Positions 31,901 through 46,541 of a DNA stretch of 64,000 nucleotides are shown here, in pieces. The position numbers and the translations under genes are program-made. The stretch comes from Chamaelirium japonicum (lineage: Eukaryota; Streptophyta; Magnoliopsida; Liliales; Melanthiaceae). The stretch covers positions 682,001-746,000 of the forward strand of contig CANTAL010000020.1 in assembly GCA_947650365.1 (NCBI GenBank). Reading direction: 5' to 3'. The notes below the pieces were generated by a model that did no database searches, was not told the origin of the DNA, and saw nothing but the letters and a program-made list of their open reading frames with translations. The stretch's first letter is position 1. The number at the start of each line of letters is the position of its first letter.

Positions 31901-34861
31901 CGAATGTATCCATGGGAATGAATCCATTCTAATTCATTCGTACGATCCATTCTAATTGATTCGTACGATCCATTCTAATTCATTTGCACGATTCATTCAT
32001 ACGATTCATTCTAATTCATTCGCACAATCCATTCTGATTCATTCATACGATCCATTCTAATTCATTCACCCGAATGTATCCATTCTAATTCATTCGTACG
32101 ATCCATTCTAATTCATTCGCACAATCTATTCTAATTCATTCGTACGATCCATTCTAATTCATTACCATGATCCATTCTAACTCATTCGTATGATCCATTC
32201 TATTTCATTCGTACGATCAATTCTTTTTCATTCGTACGATCCATTCTAATTCATTCGCATGAATGTATCCATTCTAATTCAATCGTACGATCCATTCATT
32301 CGTACGATCCATTATAATTCATACGCACAATCTATTCTAATTCATTCGTACGATCCATTCTAATTCCTTCATTCTTATTCATTCGTACGATCCATTCTAA
32401 TTCATTCGCACAATCTATTCTAATTCATTCGTACGATCCATTCTAATTCATTCATACAATCGTGCAAATGAATTAGATTGTATTAGATTGGATCGTACGA
32501 ATGAATTAGAATAGATTGTGCGAATGAATTAGAATGGATCGTACGAATGAATTAGAATGGATACATTCGTGCGAATGAATTAGAATAGATCGTATGAATG
32601 AATTAGATTGGATCGTATGAATGAATTAGAATGGATCGTATGTATGAATTAATATGGATACATTCATGGGAATGAATTAGAATGGATCGTACGAAGGAAT
32701 TAGAATGGATCATACGAATGAAATTGAATGGATCGTATAAAGGAATTAGAATGGATCGTACGTTATGAATGAATTAGAATGGATCGTACGTATGAATTAG
32801 AATGGAAACATTCATGGGAATGAATTATAGTGGATCGTACGAAGGAATTAGAATGGATCCAATCTAATTCATTCTAATTCATTCGTACGATCCATTCTAA
32901 TTCATTCATACGATCCATTCTAATTCATTCATACGATCCAATCTAATTCATTCATACGATCCATTCTAATTCATTCGCAAGAATATATCCATTCTAATTC
33001 ATTAGCACGATCCATTCTAATTCATTCATACGATCCATTCTAATTCATTCGCATGAATGTATCCATTCTAATTCATTCTAATTCCTTCGTACGATCCATT
33101 CATACGATCCATTCTAATTCCTTCGAAAGAATGTATCCATTTTAATTCATTCGTACGATCCATTCTAATTCATTCGCACAATCTATTCTAATTCATTCGT
33201 ACGATCCATTCTAATTCATTAGCGCGATCCATTCTAATTCATTCGTATGATCTATTCTATTTCATTCGTACGATCCATTCTTACTCATTCGTACGATCCA
33301 TTCTAATTCATTCGCATGAATGTATCCATTCTAATTCATTCGTACGATCCATTCTAATTCATTCGCGCAATCCATTCTAATTCTTCGAACGATCCATTCT
33401 AATTTATTCGTACGATCCATTCTAATTCATTCGCACGATCCATTCTAATTCATTCATACGATCCATTCTAATTCATTCATATAATCCATTCTAATTCTTT
33501 CGCACGAATGTATCCATTCTAATTCATTCGTACGATCCACCCTAATTTCTTAATTATGATCCATTCTAATTCATTCGCACGAATGTATCCATTCTAATGA
33601 ATTAGAATGGATCGTGCGAATGAATTAGAATAGATCGTATGAATGAATTAGAATGGATCGTATGAATGAATTAGAATGGATCGTGCGAATGAATTAGAAT
33701 GGATCGCACGAATGAATTAGAATGGATACATTCGTGCGAATGAATTAGAAAGGATACATTCATGCGAATGAATTAGAATGGATCCTGCAAATGAATTAGA
33801 ATGGATCATACGAATAAATTAGATTGGATCGTATGAATGAATTAGAATGGATCGTATGAATGAATTATAATGATACATACGTGCGAATGAATTAGAATGG
33901 ATCATGCGAATGAATTAGAATGGATCCATTCTAACTCATTCGTACAATCCATTCTAATTCTTTTGCGCGAGTGCATCTATTCTAATTAATTCGTACGATC
34001 CATTCTAATTCATTCGTACGATCCAGTCTTACTCATTCATACGATCCATTCTAATTCATTCGCACGAATGTATCCATTCTAATTCATTCGTACGATCCAT
34101 TATAATTCATTCGCACGATCCATTCTAATTCATTCGTATGATCCATTCTAATTCATTCGCACAATCTATTCTAATTCATTCGTACGATCCAATCTAATTC
34201 ATTAGCACAATCCATTCTAATTCATTCATACGATCCATTCTAATTCATTCGTACGATCCATTCTAATTCATTCGTACGATCCATTCTTACTCATTCGTAC
34301 GATCCATTCTAATTCATTCGCATGAGTGTATCCATTCTAATTCATTCGTATGATTTATTGTAATTCATTCGCACGATCCATTCTAATTCATTCATACAAT
34401 CCATTCTAATTCATTCATACAATCTATTCTAATTAATTCGTACGATCCATTCTAATTCATTCGTACGATCCATTCTAATTCATTCGTATGATCCATTCTA
34501 ATTCATTCGCATGATCCATTCTAATTCATTCGTACGATCCATTCTAATTCATTCATACGATCTATTCTTACTCATTCGTACGATCCATTCTTACTCATTC
34601 ATATGATCCATTCTAATTCATTCGCATGAATGTATCCATTCTTACTCATTCGTATGATCCATTCTAATTCATTCGCTTCAATGTATCCATTCTAATTCAT
34701 TCGTATGATCCATTCAAATTCATTCGTACGATCCATTCTAATTCATTCATACGATCAATTCTATTTCATTCGTACGATCCATTCTAATTTATCCCCATGA
34801 TCCATTCTAATTCATTCATACGATCCATTCTAATTCATTCATATAATCCATTCTAATTCTT

Positions 34862-35310
34862 TCGCACAAATGTATCCATTCTAATTCATTCGTACGATCC
34901 ACCCAAATTCCTTCTTATGATCTATTCTAATTCATTTGCACGATTGTATCCATTCTAATTCATTCATACAATCCATTCGAATTCATTCAGACGATCCATT
35001 CTAATTCATTCATACGATCCATTCTAATTCATTCACACGAATGTATCCATTCTAATTTATTCGTACGATCCATTCTAATTCATTCGCACAATCTATTCTA
35101 ATTCATTCGTATGATCTATTCTAATTCATTCGCATGATCCATTCTAATTCATTTGCACGATCCATTCTAATTCTTTCGCACGAATGTATCCATTCTAATT
35201 CATTCGTACGATCCACCCAAATTCCTTCTTATGATCTATTCTAATTCATTTGCACGATTGTATCCATTCTAATTCATTCGTACAATCCATTCGAATTCAT
35301 TCATACGATC
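34862..35310 (+). repeat. 314-bp tandem duplication inside the satellite
   Basis: A string of rare variants (ACCCAAATTCCTTCTTATG, then GCACGATTGTATCC, then CAATCCATTCGAATT) occurs at 34901 and again at 35215, an offset of 314 bp. The two copies differ by only a few bases, so this looks like a fairly young local duplication. Confidence 0.8.
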
Positions 35311-35699
35311 CATTCTAATTCATTCATACGATCCATTCTAATTCATTCACACGAATGTATCCATTCTAATTCATTCGTACGATCCATTCTAATTCATTCG
35401 CACAATCTATTCTAATTCATTCGCATGATCCATTCTAATTCATTCGCATGATCCATTCTAATTGCTTCGTACGATCCATTCTATTTCATTCGTACGATCA
35501 ATTCTATTTCATTCGTACGATCCATTCTAATTCCTTCATACGATCCATTCTAATTCATTCCCATGAATGTATCCATTATAATTCATACGTACGATCCATT
35601 CTAATTCATTTATACGATCCAATCTAATTCATTCATACGATCCATTCTAATTCATTCGCACGAATGTATCTATTCTAATTCATTCGTACGATCCATTCT

Positions 35700-38600
35700 A
35701 ATTCATTCACACAACCTATTCTAATTCATTCGTATGATCCATTCTAATTCATTAGCACGATCCATTCTAATTCATTTATACGATCCATTCTATTTCATTC
35801 GTACGATCCATTCTTACTCATTCGTACGATCCATTCTATTTCATTCGTACGATCCATTCTTACTCATTCGTACGATCCAATCTAATTCATTCATACGATC
35901 CATTCTAATCCATTCATATGATCCATTCTAATTCATTCATACGATCCATTCTAATTCATTCATACAATCCATTCTAATTCTTTCGCACGAATGTATCCAT
36001 TCTAATTCATTCGTACGATCCATCCTAATTCCTTCGTATGATCCATTCTAATTCATTCGCACGAATGTATCCATTCTAATTCATTCGTACGATGCATTCT
36101 AATTCATTAATACGATCCATTCTAATTCCTAATACATTCTAATTCATTCATACAATCCATTCGAATTCATTCGTATGATGCATTCTAATTCATTCATATG
36201 ATCCATTCTATTTTATTCGTACGATCCTTTCTTACTCATTCGTACGATCCATTCTAATTCAATCGCACAAAAGCATCCATTCTAATTCATTCGCACGATC
36301 CATTCTAATTTATTCGCACGATCCATTCTAATTCATTCATACGATCCATTCTAATTCATTTGTACGATCCATTCTTACTCATCCATACGATCCATCCTAA
36401 TTCATTCGCACGAGTATATCCATTCTAATTCATTCGTACGTTCCATTCGAATTCATTCATACGATCCATTCTAATTCATTCATACGATCCATTCTAATTC
36501 ATTCGCATGAATGTATCTATTCTAATTCGTTCATACGATCCATTCTAATTCATTCGCACAATCTATTCTAATTCATTCGTACGATCTATTCTAATTCATT
36601 CGCACGATCCATTCTAATTCATTTGTACGATCCATTCTAATTCATTCATACAATCCATTCTAATTCTTTTGCACGAATGTATCCATTCTAATTCATTCGT
36701 ACGATCCATTCTAATTCCATCGTACGATCCATTCTAATTCCTTCGTACGATCCATTCTAATTCATTCCCATGAATGTATCCAATCTAATTCATACGTACG
36801 ATCCATTCTAATTCATTAATACGATCCAATCTAATTCATTCATACGATCCATTCTAATTCATTCGCACGAATGTATCCATTCTAATTCATTTGTACGATC
36901 CATTCTAATTCATTCGCACAATCCATTCTAATTCCTTCGTACGAATGAATTAGAATGGATCGTATGAATCAATTATAATGGATCGTGCGAATGAATTAGA
37001 ATGGATCGGGCGAATGAATTAGAAGGAATTCGCACGAATGAGTAAGAATGGATCGTACGAATGAAATAGAATGATCGTATGAATGAATTAGAATGGATCG
37101 TGCGAATGAATTAGAATGGATCATACGAATGAGTAAGAATGGATCGTACGAATGAAATAGAATGGATCGTACGAATGAATTAGAATGGATCCATTCCTGT
37201 GAATGAATTGGAATGGATCGTGCGAATGAATTAGAATGTATCTACGAATGAATTAGAATGGATCGTACGAATGAATTAGAATAGCTCGTACGAATGAATT
37301 AGAATAGATCGTGGGAATGAATTAGGGTGGATCGTACGAATGAATAAGAATAGATCATGCGAATGAATTAGAATGGATCGTACGAATGACTTAGAATGGA
37401 TCGTGCGAAAGAATTAGAATGGATTGTATGAATGAATTAGAATGGATCGTATGAATGAAATAGAATGGATCGTGGAATGAATTAGAATGGATCCATTCTA
37501 ATTCTTTCGCACGAATGTATCCATTCTAATTCATTCGTACGATCCACCCTAATTCCTTCGTATGATCCATTATAATTCATTTGCACGAATGTATCCATTC
37601 TAATTCATTCGTACGATCCATCCTAATTCATTCGCACGAATGGATCCATTCTAATTCATTCGCACGAAGGTATCCATTCTAATTCATTCGCACGATCCAT
37701 TCTAATTCATTCGCACGATCCATTCTAATTCATTCATATGATCCATTCTAATTAATTCATACAATCTATTCTAATTCTTTCGTATGAATGTAACCATTCT
37801 AATTCATTCGTAAGATCCATTCTAATTCAAATTGCACGAATGTATCCATTCTAATTCATTCGCACGAATGTACCCATTCTAACTCATTCGCACGATCCAT
37901 TCTAATTCATTCGCACGATCCATTCTAATTCATTCATACAATCCATTCTAATTCTTTCACACGAATGTAACCATTCTAATTCATTCGTATGATCCACCCT
38001 AATTCCTTCGTATGATCCATTTTAATTTATTCGCACGATCTATTCTGATTCATTCATACGATCCATTCTAATTCATTCGCACGAACCATTCTAATTCATT
38101 CATACGATCCATTCTAATTCATTCATACAATCTATTCTAATTCTTTCTCACGAATGTATCATACAAATTAGAATGGATCGTACGAAAGAATTAGAATGGA
38201 TCATGCTAATGAATTAGAATGGATCGTACGAATGAATTAGAATAGATTGTGCGAATGAATTAGAATGGATCGTACGAATGAATTAGAATGCAATATTCGT
38301 ACGAATGAATTAGAATGGATCGTATGAATGAATTAGAATGGATCGTATGAATGAATTAGAATGGATCGTACGAATGGAATAGAATGGATCGTATGAATGA
38401 ATTAGAATGGATCATACGAATGAGTAAGAATGGATCGTACGAATGAATTAGAATGGATCGTACGAAGGAATTAGAATGGATCGCACGAATGAATTAGAAT
38501 GGATCGTATGAATGAATTAGAATGGATCGTGTGAATAAATTAGAATGGATCGTACGAATGAATTAGAATGTATACATTCGTGCGAAAGAATTAGATTGGA

Positions 38601-38720
38601 TTGTATGAATGAATTAGAATGGATCGTACGAATGAATTAGAATGGATCGTATGAATAAATTAGAATGGATAGTGCGAATGAATTAGAATGGATCGTACGA
38701 ACGAATTAGAATGGATACTC
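35700..38720. repeat. Large segmental duplication, copy 1 (partner 43138-46541)
   Basis: Shared landmarks are CAACCTATT (35713 and 43151), CCTAATACATTC (36127 and 43543), the F-to-R switch after TTCCTTCGTACGAATG (36934 and 44349), the odd AATTCGCACGAATGAGTAAG join inside the R block, and the R-to-F switch GGATACTCTAATTC (38713 and 46535). The offset grows from 7415-7438 at the left to 7822 bp at the right, so monomers have been gained or lost since duplication. Two strand switches of each polarity are copied with the segment. Confidence 0.8.
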
Positions 38721-41700
38721 TAATTCATTCATACGATCCATTCTAATTCATTTGCACGATCCATTTTAATTAATTCATACGATCCATTCTAATTCATTCG
38801 TACGATCCATTCTAATTCCTTCGCACGATCCATTCTAATTCATTCATACGATCCATTCTAATTCATTCATAAAATCCATTCTAATTCATTCGTACGATCC
38901 AATCTAATTCATTCGTATGATCCATTCTAGTTCATTTGCACAATCTATTCTAATTCATTCGTACGATCCATTCTAATTCATTCGTACGATCCATTCTAAT
39001 TGCTTCGTACGATCCATTCTATTTCATTCATATGATCCATTCTAATTCCTTCGTACGATCCATTCTAATTCATTCCTATGAATGTATCCATTCTAATTCA
39101 TACGTACGATCCATTCTAATTCATTCATACGATCCAATCTAATTCATTCATACGATCAATTCTAATTCATTCGCACGAATGTATCCATTCTAATTTATTC
39201 GCACGATCCATTCTAATTCATTCATATAATCCATTCTAATTCTTTTGCCCGAATGTATCCATTCTAATTCATACGTATGATCCATTCTAATTCATTCATA
39301 CGATCCAATCTAATTCATTCATACGATCCATTCTAATTCATTCGCACGAATGTATCCTATCTAATTCATTCGTACGATCCATTCTAATTCATTCGCACAA
39401 TCTATTCTAATTCATTCGTACGATCCATTCTAATTCATTAGCACGATCCATTCTAATTCATTCATACGATTCATTCTATTTCATTCGTACGATCCATTCT
39501 AATTCATTCGCACGAATGTATCCATTCTAATTCATTCGTACGATCCATTCTAATTCATTCGCACGATCCATTCTAATTCATTCATACGCTCCATTCTAAT
39601 TCATTCATACAATCCATTCTAATTCTTTCACACGAATGTATCCATTCTAATTCATTCGTACGATCCACCCTAATTTCTTCGTATGATCTATTCTAATTCA
39701 TTCATACTAATGTATCCATTCTAATTCATTCTTACGATCCATTCGAATTCATTCATACGATCCATTCTAATTCATTCATACGATCCATTCTAATTCATTC
39801 GCATGAATGTATCCATTCTAATTCCTTTGTACGATAATTCGTTCATCCGATCCATTCTAATTCATTCATACGATCCATTCTAATTCATTCGCACGAATGT
39901 ATCAACTTTAATTCATTCGTACGATTCTAATTCATACGCACGATCCAATCTAATTCATTCACACGATCTATTCTAATACATTCATACGATCCATTCCATT
40001 TCATTCGTACGATCCATTCTAACTTATTCGTACGATCCATTCTAATTCATTCGCACGAATGTATCCATTCTAATTCATTCGTACGATCCATTCTAATTCA
40101 TTCGCACGATCCATTCTAATTCATTCATACGATCCATTCTAATTTATTCGTACGATCCATTCTAATTCATTCGCATGATCCATTTGAATTTATTCATACG
40201 ATCCATTCTAATTCATTCATACAATCCATTCTAATTCTTTTGCACGAATATATCCATTCTAATTCATTCGTACAATCCACCCTAATTCCTTCGTATGATT
40301 CATTCTAATTCATTAGCACGAATGTATCCATTCTAATTCATTCGTACGATCCATTCGAATACATTCATACGATCCATTCTAATTCATTCATACGATCCAT
40401 TCTAATTCATTCGCACGAATGTATCCATTCTAATTTATTCGTGCAATCCATTCTAATTCATTCGCACAATCTATTCTAATTCATTCGTACGATGCATTCT
40501 AATTCATTCGCACGATCCATTCTAATTCATTTGTATGATCCAATCTAATTCATTCATACAATCCATTCTAATTCTTTTGCACGAATGTATCCATTCTAAT
40601 TCATTCGTATGATCCATTCTAATTCCTTCGTACGATCCATTCTAATTCATTCCCATGAATATATCCATTCTAATTCATTCATACGATCCATTCTAATTCA
40701 TTCATACAATCCATTCTAATTCATTCGCACGAATGTATCCATTCTAATTCATTCGTACGATACATTCTAATTCGTTCGCACAATGTATTCTAATTCATTC
40801 GTACGATCCATTCTAATTCATTCGCACGATCCATTCTAATTCATTTGCACGATCCATTCTAATTCATTCATATAATCCATTCTAATTCTTTTGTATGAAT
40901 GTATCCATTCTAATTCATTCGTACGATCCATTCTAATTCCTTCGTACGATCCGTTCTAATTCCTTCGTACGATCCATTCTATTTCATTCGTATGATTCAT
41001 TCTAATTCTTTCGTACGATCCATTCTAATTCATTCCCATGAATGTATCCATTCTAATTCATACGTACGATCCATTCTAATTCATTCATACGATCCAATCT
41101 AATTCATTCATACGATCCATTCTAATTCATTCGCACGAACGTATCCATTCTTATTCATTCGTACGATCCTTTCTAATTCATTTGCACGATCCAATCTAAT
41201 TCATTCGCATGATCCATTCTAATTCATTCATACGATCCATTCTATTTCATTCGTACGATCCATTTTTACTTATTCGTATGATCCATTCTAATTCATTCGC
41301 ACGAATGTATCCATTCTAATTCATTCGTACGATCCATTCTAATTCTTTTGCACGATCTATTCTAATTCATTCATACGATCCATTCTAATTCATTCAAACA
41401 ATCTATTCTAATTAATTCATACGATCCATTCTAATTCCTTCGTACGATCCATTCTAATTCATTCGTATGATCCATTCTAATTCATTCGTACGATCCATTC
41501 AAATTCATTCGCACGATCCATTCTTATTCATTCGTACGATCCATTCTATTTCATTCATACGATCCATTCTTACTCATTCGTACGATCCATTATTACTCAT
41601 TCGTACGATCCATTCTAATTCATTCGCACGAATGTATCCATTCTTACTCATTCGTACGATCCATTCTAATTCATTCGCACGAATGTATCCATTCTAATTC

Positions 41701-42491
41701 ATTCGTTTGATCCATTCTAATTCTTTTGCACGATCCATTCTAATTCTTTCATACGATCAATTCTAATGCATTCGTACGATCCATTCTAATTTATTCGCAC
41801 GATCCATTCTAATTCATTCATACGATCCATTCTAATTCATTAATATAATCCATTCTAATTCTTTCGCACGAATGTATCCATTCTAATTAATTCGTACGAT
41901 CCACCCTGATTCCTTCGTATGATCTATTCTAATTCATTCGCACGAATGTATCCATTCTAATTTATTCGTACGATCTATTCGAATTCATTCATATGATCCA
42001 TTCTAATTCATTCATACGATCCATGCTAATTCATTCGCACGAATGTATCCATTCTAATTCATTCGTACGATTAATTCTAATTCATTCGCACAATCTATTC
42101 TAAGTCATTCGTATGATCCATTCTAATTCATTCGCACGATCCATTCTAATTCATTTGCACGATCCATTCTAATTCATTCATACAATCCATTCTAATTCTT
42201 TTGCACGAATGTATCCATTCTAATTCATTCGTATGATCCATTCTAATTCCTTCGTACGATCCATTCTAATTCCTTCGTACGATCCATTCTATTTCATTCG
42301 TACGATCCATTCTAATTCCTTCGTACGATCCATTCTAATTCATTCCCATGAATGTATCCATTCTAATTCATACGTACGATCCATTCTAATTCAGTCATAT
42401 GATCCAATCTAATTCATTCATACGATCCATTCTAATTCATTCGCACGAATGTATCCATTCTAATTCATTCGTACGATCCATTCTAATTCAT

Positions 42492-43610
42492 TCGCACAAC
42501 CTATTATAATTCATTCGTACGATCCATTCTAATTCATTAGCACGATCCATTCTAATTTATTCGTACGATCCATCCTATTTCATTCGTACGATCCATTCTT
42601 ACTCATTCGTACGATCCATTCTATTTCATTTGTACGATCCATTCTTACTCATTCGTACGATCCAATATAATTCATTCATACTATCCATTCTAATCCATTC
42701 ATACGATCCATTCTAATTCATTCATACGATCCATTCTAATTCATTCATACAATCCATTCTAATTTTTTCGCACGAATGTATCCATTCTAATTCATTCGTA
42801 TGATCCCCCCTAATTCCTTCGTATGATCCATTCTAATTCATTCGCACGAATGTATCCATTCTAATTCATTCGTACGATCCATTCGAATTCATTCATACGA
42901 TCCATTCTAATTCCTAATACATTCTAATTCATTCGTACGATCAATTCGAATTCATTCGTACGATGCTTTCTAATTCATTCGTACGATCCATTCTATTTCA
43001 TTCGTACGATACATTCTTACTCATACGTATGATCCATTCTAATTCATTCATATGATCCAATCTAATTCATTCATACGATCCATTCTAATTCATTCGCACG
43101 AATGTATCCATTCTAATACATTCGTACGATCCATTCTAATTCATTCGCACAACCTATTCTAATTCATTCGTATGATCTATTCTAATTCATTAGCACGATC
43201 CATTCTAATTCATTCGTACGATCCATTCTATTTCATTCATACGATCCATTCTTACTCATTCGTACGATCCATTCTATTTCATTCGTACGATCCATTCTTA
43301 CTCATTCGTACGATCCAATATAATTCATTCATACGATCCATTCTAATCCATTCATACGATCCATTCTAATTCATTCATACAATCCATTCTAATTCTTTCG
43401 CACGAATGTATCCATTCTAATTCATTCGTATGATCCACCCTAATTCCTTCGTATGATCCATTCTAATTCATTCGCACGAATGTATCCATTCTAATTCATT
43501 CGTACGATCCATTTGAATTCATTCATACGATCCATTCTAATTCCTAATACATTCTAATTCATTCGTATGATCAATTCGAATTCATTCGTACGATGCATTC
43601 TAATTCATTC
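42492..43610 (+). repeat. 630-653-bp tandem duplication inside the satellite
   Basis: CAACCTATT followed by two TTACTCATTCG units and the CCAATATAATTC unit occurs at 42498 and 43151 (653 bp apart). The later CCTAATACATTC landmark is at 42913 and 43543 (630 bp apart). The 23-bp difference is one monomer lost or gained. A third, older copy lies near 35713-36180. Confidence 0.8.
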
Positions 43611-46541
43611 GTACGATCCATTTTATTTCATTCGAACGATCCATTCTTACTCATTCGTACTATCCATTCTAATTCATTCGCACGAATGTATCCATTCTAA
43701 TTCATTCGTACGATCCATTCTAATTCATTCGCATGATCCATTCTAATTCATTCATACGATCCATTCTAATTCATTCGTACGATCCATTCTTACTCATTCG
43801 TACAATCCATTCTAATTCATTTGCACGAATGTATCCATTCTAATTCATTCGTACGACCCATTCGAATTTATTCATACGATCCATTCTAATTCATTCATAC
43901 GATCCATTCTAATTCATTCGCACGAATGTATCCATTCTAATTCATTTGTACGATCCATTCTAATTCATTCGCACAATCTATTCTAATTCATTCGTACGAT
44001 CTATTCTAATTCATTCGCACGATCCATTCTAATTCATTTGTATGATCCATTCTAATTCATTCATACAATCCATTCTAATTCTTTTGCACGAATGTATCCA
44101 TTCTAATTCATTCGTACGATCCATTCTAATTCCTTCGTAAGATCCATTCTAATTCCTTTGTACGATCCATTCTAATTCATTCCCATGAATGTATCCATTC
44201 TAATTCATACGTACGATCCATTCTAATTCATTCATACGATCCAATCTAATTCATTCATATGATCCATTCTAATTCATTCGCACGAATGTATCCATTCTAA
44301 TTCATTTGTACGATCCATTCTAATTCATTCGCACAATCCATTCTAGTTCCTTCGTACGAATGAATTAGAATGGATCGTATGAATCAATTAGAATGGATCG
44401 TGCGAATGAATTAGAATAAATTCGCACGAATGAGTAAGAATGGATCGTACGAATGAAATAGAATGGATCGTATGAATGAATTAGAATGGATCGTGCGAAT
44501 GAATTAGAATGGATCGTACGAATGAATTAGAATGGATCGTACGAATGAATTAGAATAGCTCGTACGAATGAATTAGAATAGATCGTGCGAACGAACTAGG
44601 GTGGATCATACGAATGGATAAGAATAGATCGTGTGAATGAATTAGAATGGATCGTACGAATGACTTAGAATGGATCGTCCGAAAGAATTCGAATGGATTG
44701 TATGATTGAATTAGAATGGATCGTATGAATGAATTAGAATGGATAGTGCGAATAAATTAGAATGGATCGTACGAATGAACTAGAATGGATACATTCATGC
44801 GAATGATTTAGAATGGATCATACGAATGAGTAAGAATGGATCGTACGAATGAAATAGAATAGATACATTCGTGCGAATGAATTAGAATGGATCGTGCTAA
44901 TTCATTCATACGATCCATTATAATTCATTCGTACGATCCATTCTAATTCATTCGCACAATCTATTATAATTCATTCGTACGATCCATTCTAATTCATTCG
45001 CACGATCCATTCTAATTCATTTGCACGATCATTTCTAATTCATTCATACAATCCATTCTAATTCTTTCGCATGAATATATCCATTCTAATTCATTCGTAC
45101 GATCCACCATAATTCCTTCACATGATCCATTCTAATTCATTCGTACGATCCATTCGAATTCATTAGCATGATCCATTCTAATTCATTCATACGATCCATT
45201 CTAATTCATTCGTACGATCCATTCTAATTCATTCGCATGATCCATTCTAATTCATTCGCACAATCTATTCTAATTCATTCGCATGATCCATTCTAATTCA
45301 TTCATATTATCCATTCTAATTCATCCATACAATCCATTCAAAATCATACGATCCCTTCTAATTCATTCACACGATCCATTCTAATTCATTCATACGATCC
45401 ATTCTAAATCATTCGTACGATCCACTCTAATTCATTCGCACAATCCATTCTAATTCATTCATACGATCCATTCTAATTCATTCATACAATCCATTCTAAT
45501 TCTTTCGCACGAATGTATCCATTCTAATTCATTCGTACGATCCACCCTAATTTTTTGTATGATCCATTCTAATTCATTCGCATGAATGTATCCATTCTAA
45601 TTCATTCGTACGATCCATTCGAATTCATTCATACGATCCATTCTAGTTCATTTATACGATCCATTCTAATTCATTCGTACGATCCATTCTAATTCAATCG
45701 CACGAATGTATCCATTCTAATTCATTCGTACGATCCATTCTAATTCAATCGCACGAATGTATCCATTCTAATTCATTCGTACGAATCACCCTAATTCATT
45801 CGTATGATCCATTTTAATTCATTCGCACGATCCATTCTAATTCATTCGTACGATCCATTCTAATTCATTCGCACGATCCATTCTAATTCATTCATACGAT
45901 CCATTCTAATTCATTCATACAATCCATTCTAAATCTTTCGCACGAATGTATCGTACGAATTAGAATGGATACATTCGTGCGAATGAATTAGAATGGATCG
46001 TACGAATGAGTAAGAATGGATCGTACGAATGAAATAGATATGGATCGTACGAATGAATTAGAATGGATCGTGCTAATTAATTAGTATGGATCGTACGAAT
46101 GAATTAGAATAGATTGTGCAAATGAATTAGAATGGATCGTACGAATGAATTAGAATGCATACATTCGTACAAATGAATTAGAATGGATCGTATGAATGAA
46201 TTAGAATGGATCGTATGAATGAATTAGAATGGATCGTACGAATGGAATAAAATGGATCGTATGAATGAATTAGAATAGATCGTACGAATGAGTAAGAATG
46301 GATCGTACGAAGGAATTAGAATGGATCGTACGAATGAATTAGAATGGATCGTATGAATGAATTAGAATGGATCGTGCGAATGAATTAGAATTGATCGTAC
46401 GAATGAATTAGAATGGATACAGTCGTGCGAAAGAATTAGATTGGATTGCATGAATGAATTAGAATGGATCGTACGAATGAATTAGAATGGATCGTATGAA
46501 TAAATTAGAATGGATCGTGCGAATGAATTAGAATGGATACT
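43138..46541. repeat. Large segmental duplication, copy 2 (partner 35700-38720)
   Basis: Partner of 35700-38720, with the landmarks given there. This copy also sits next to the 630-653-bp tandem duplication, so it has been amplified further after the large event. Confidence 0.8.
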
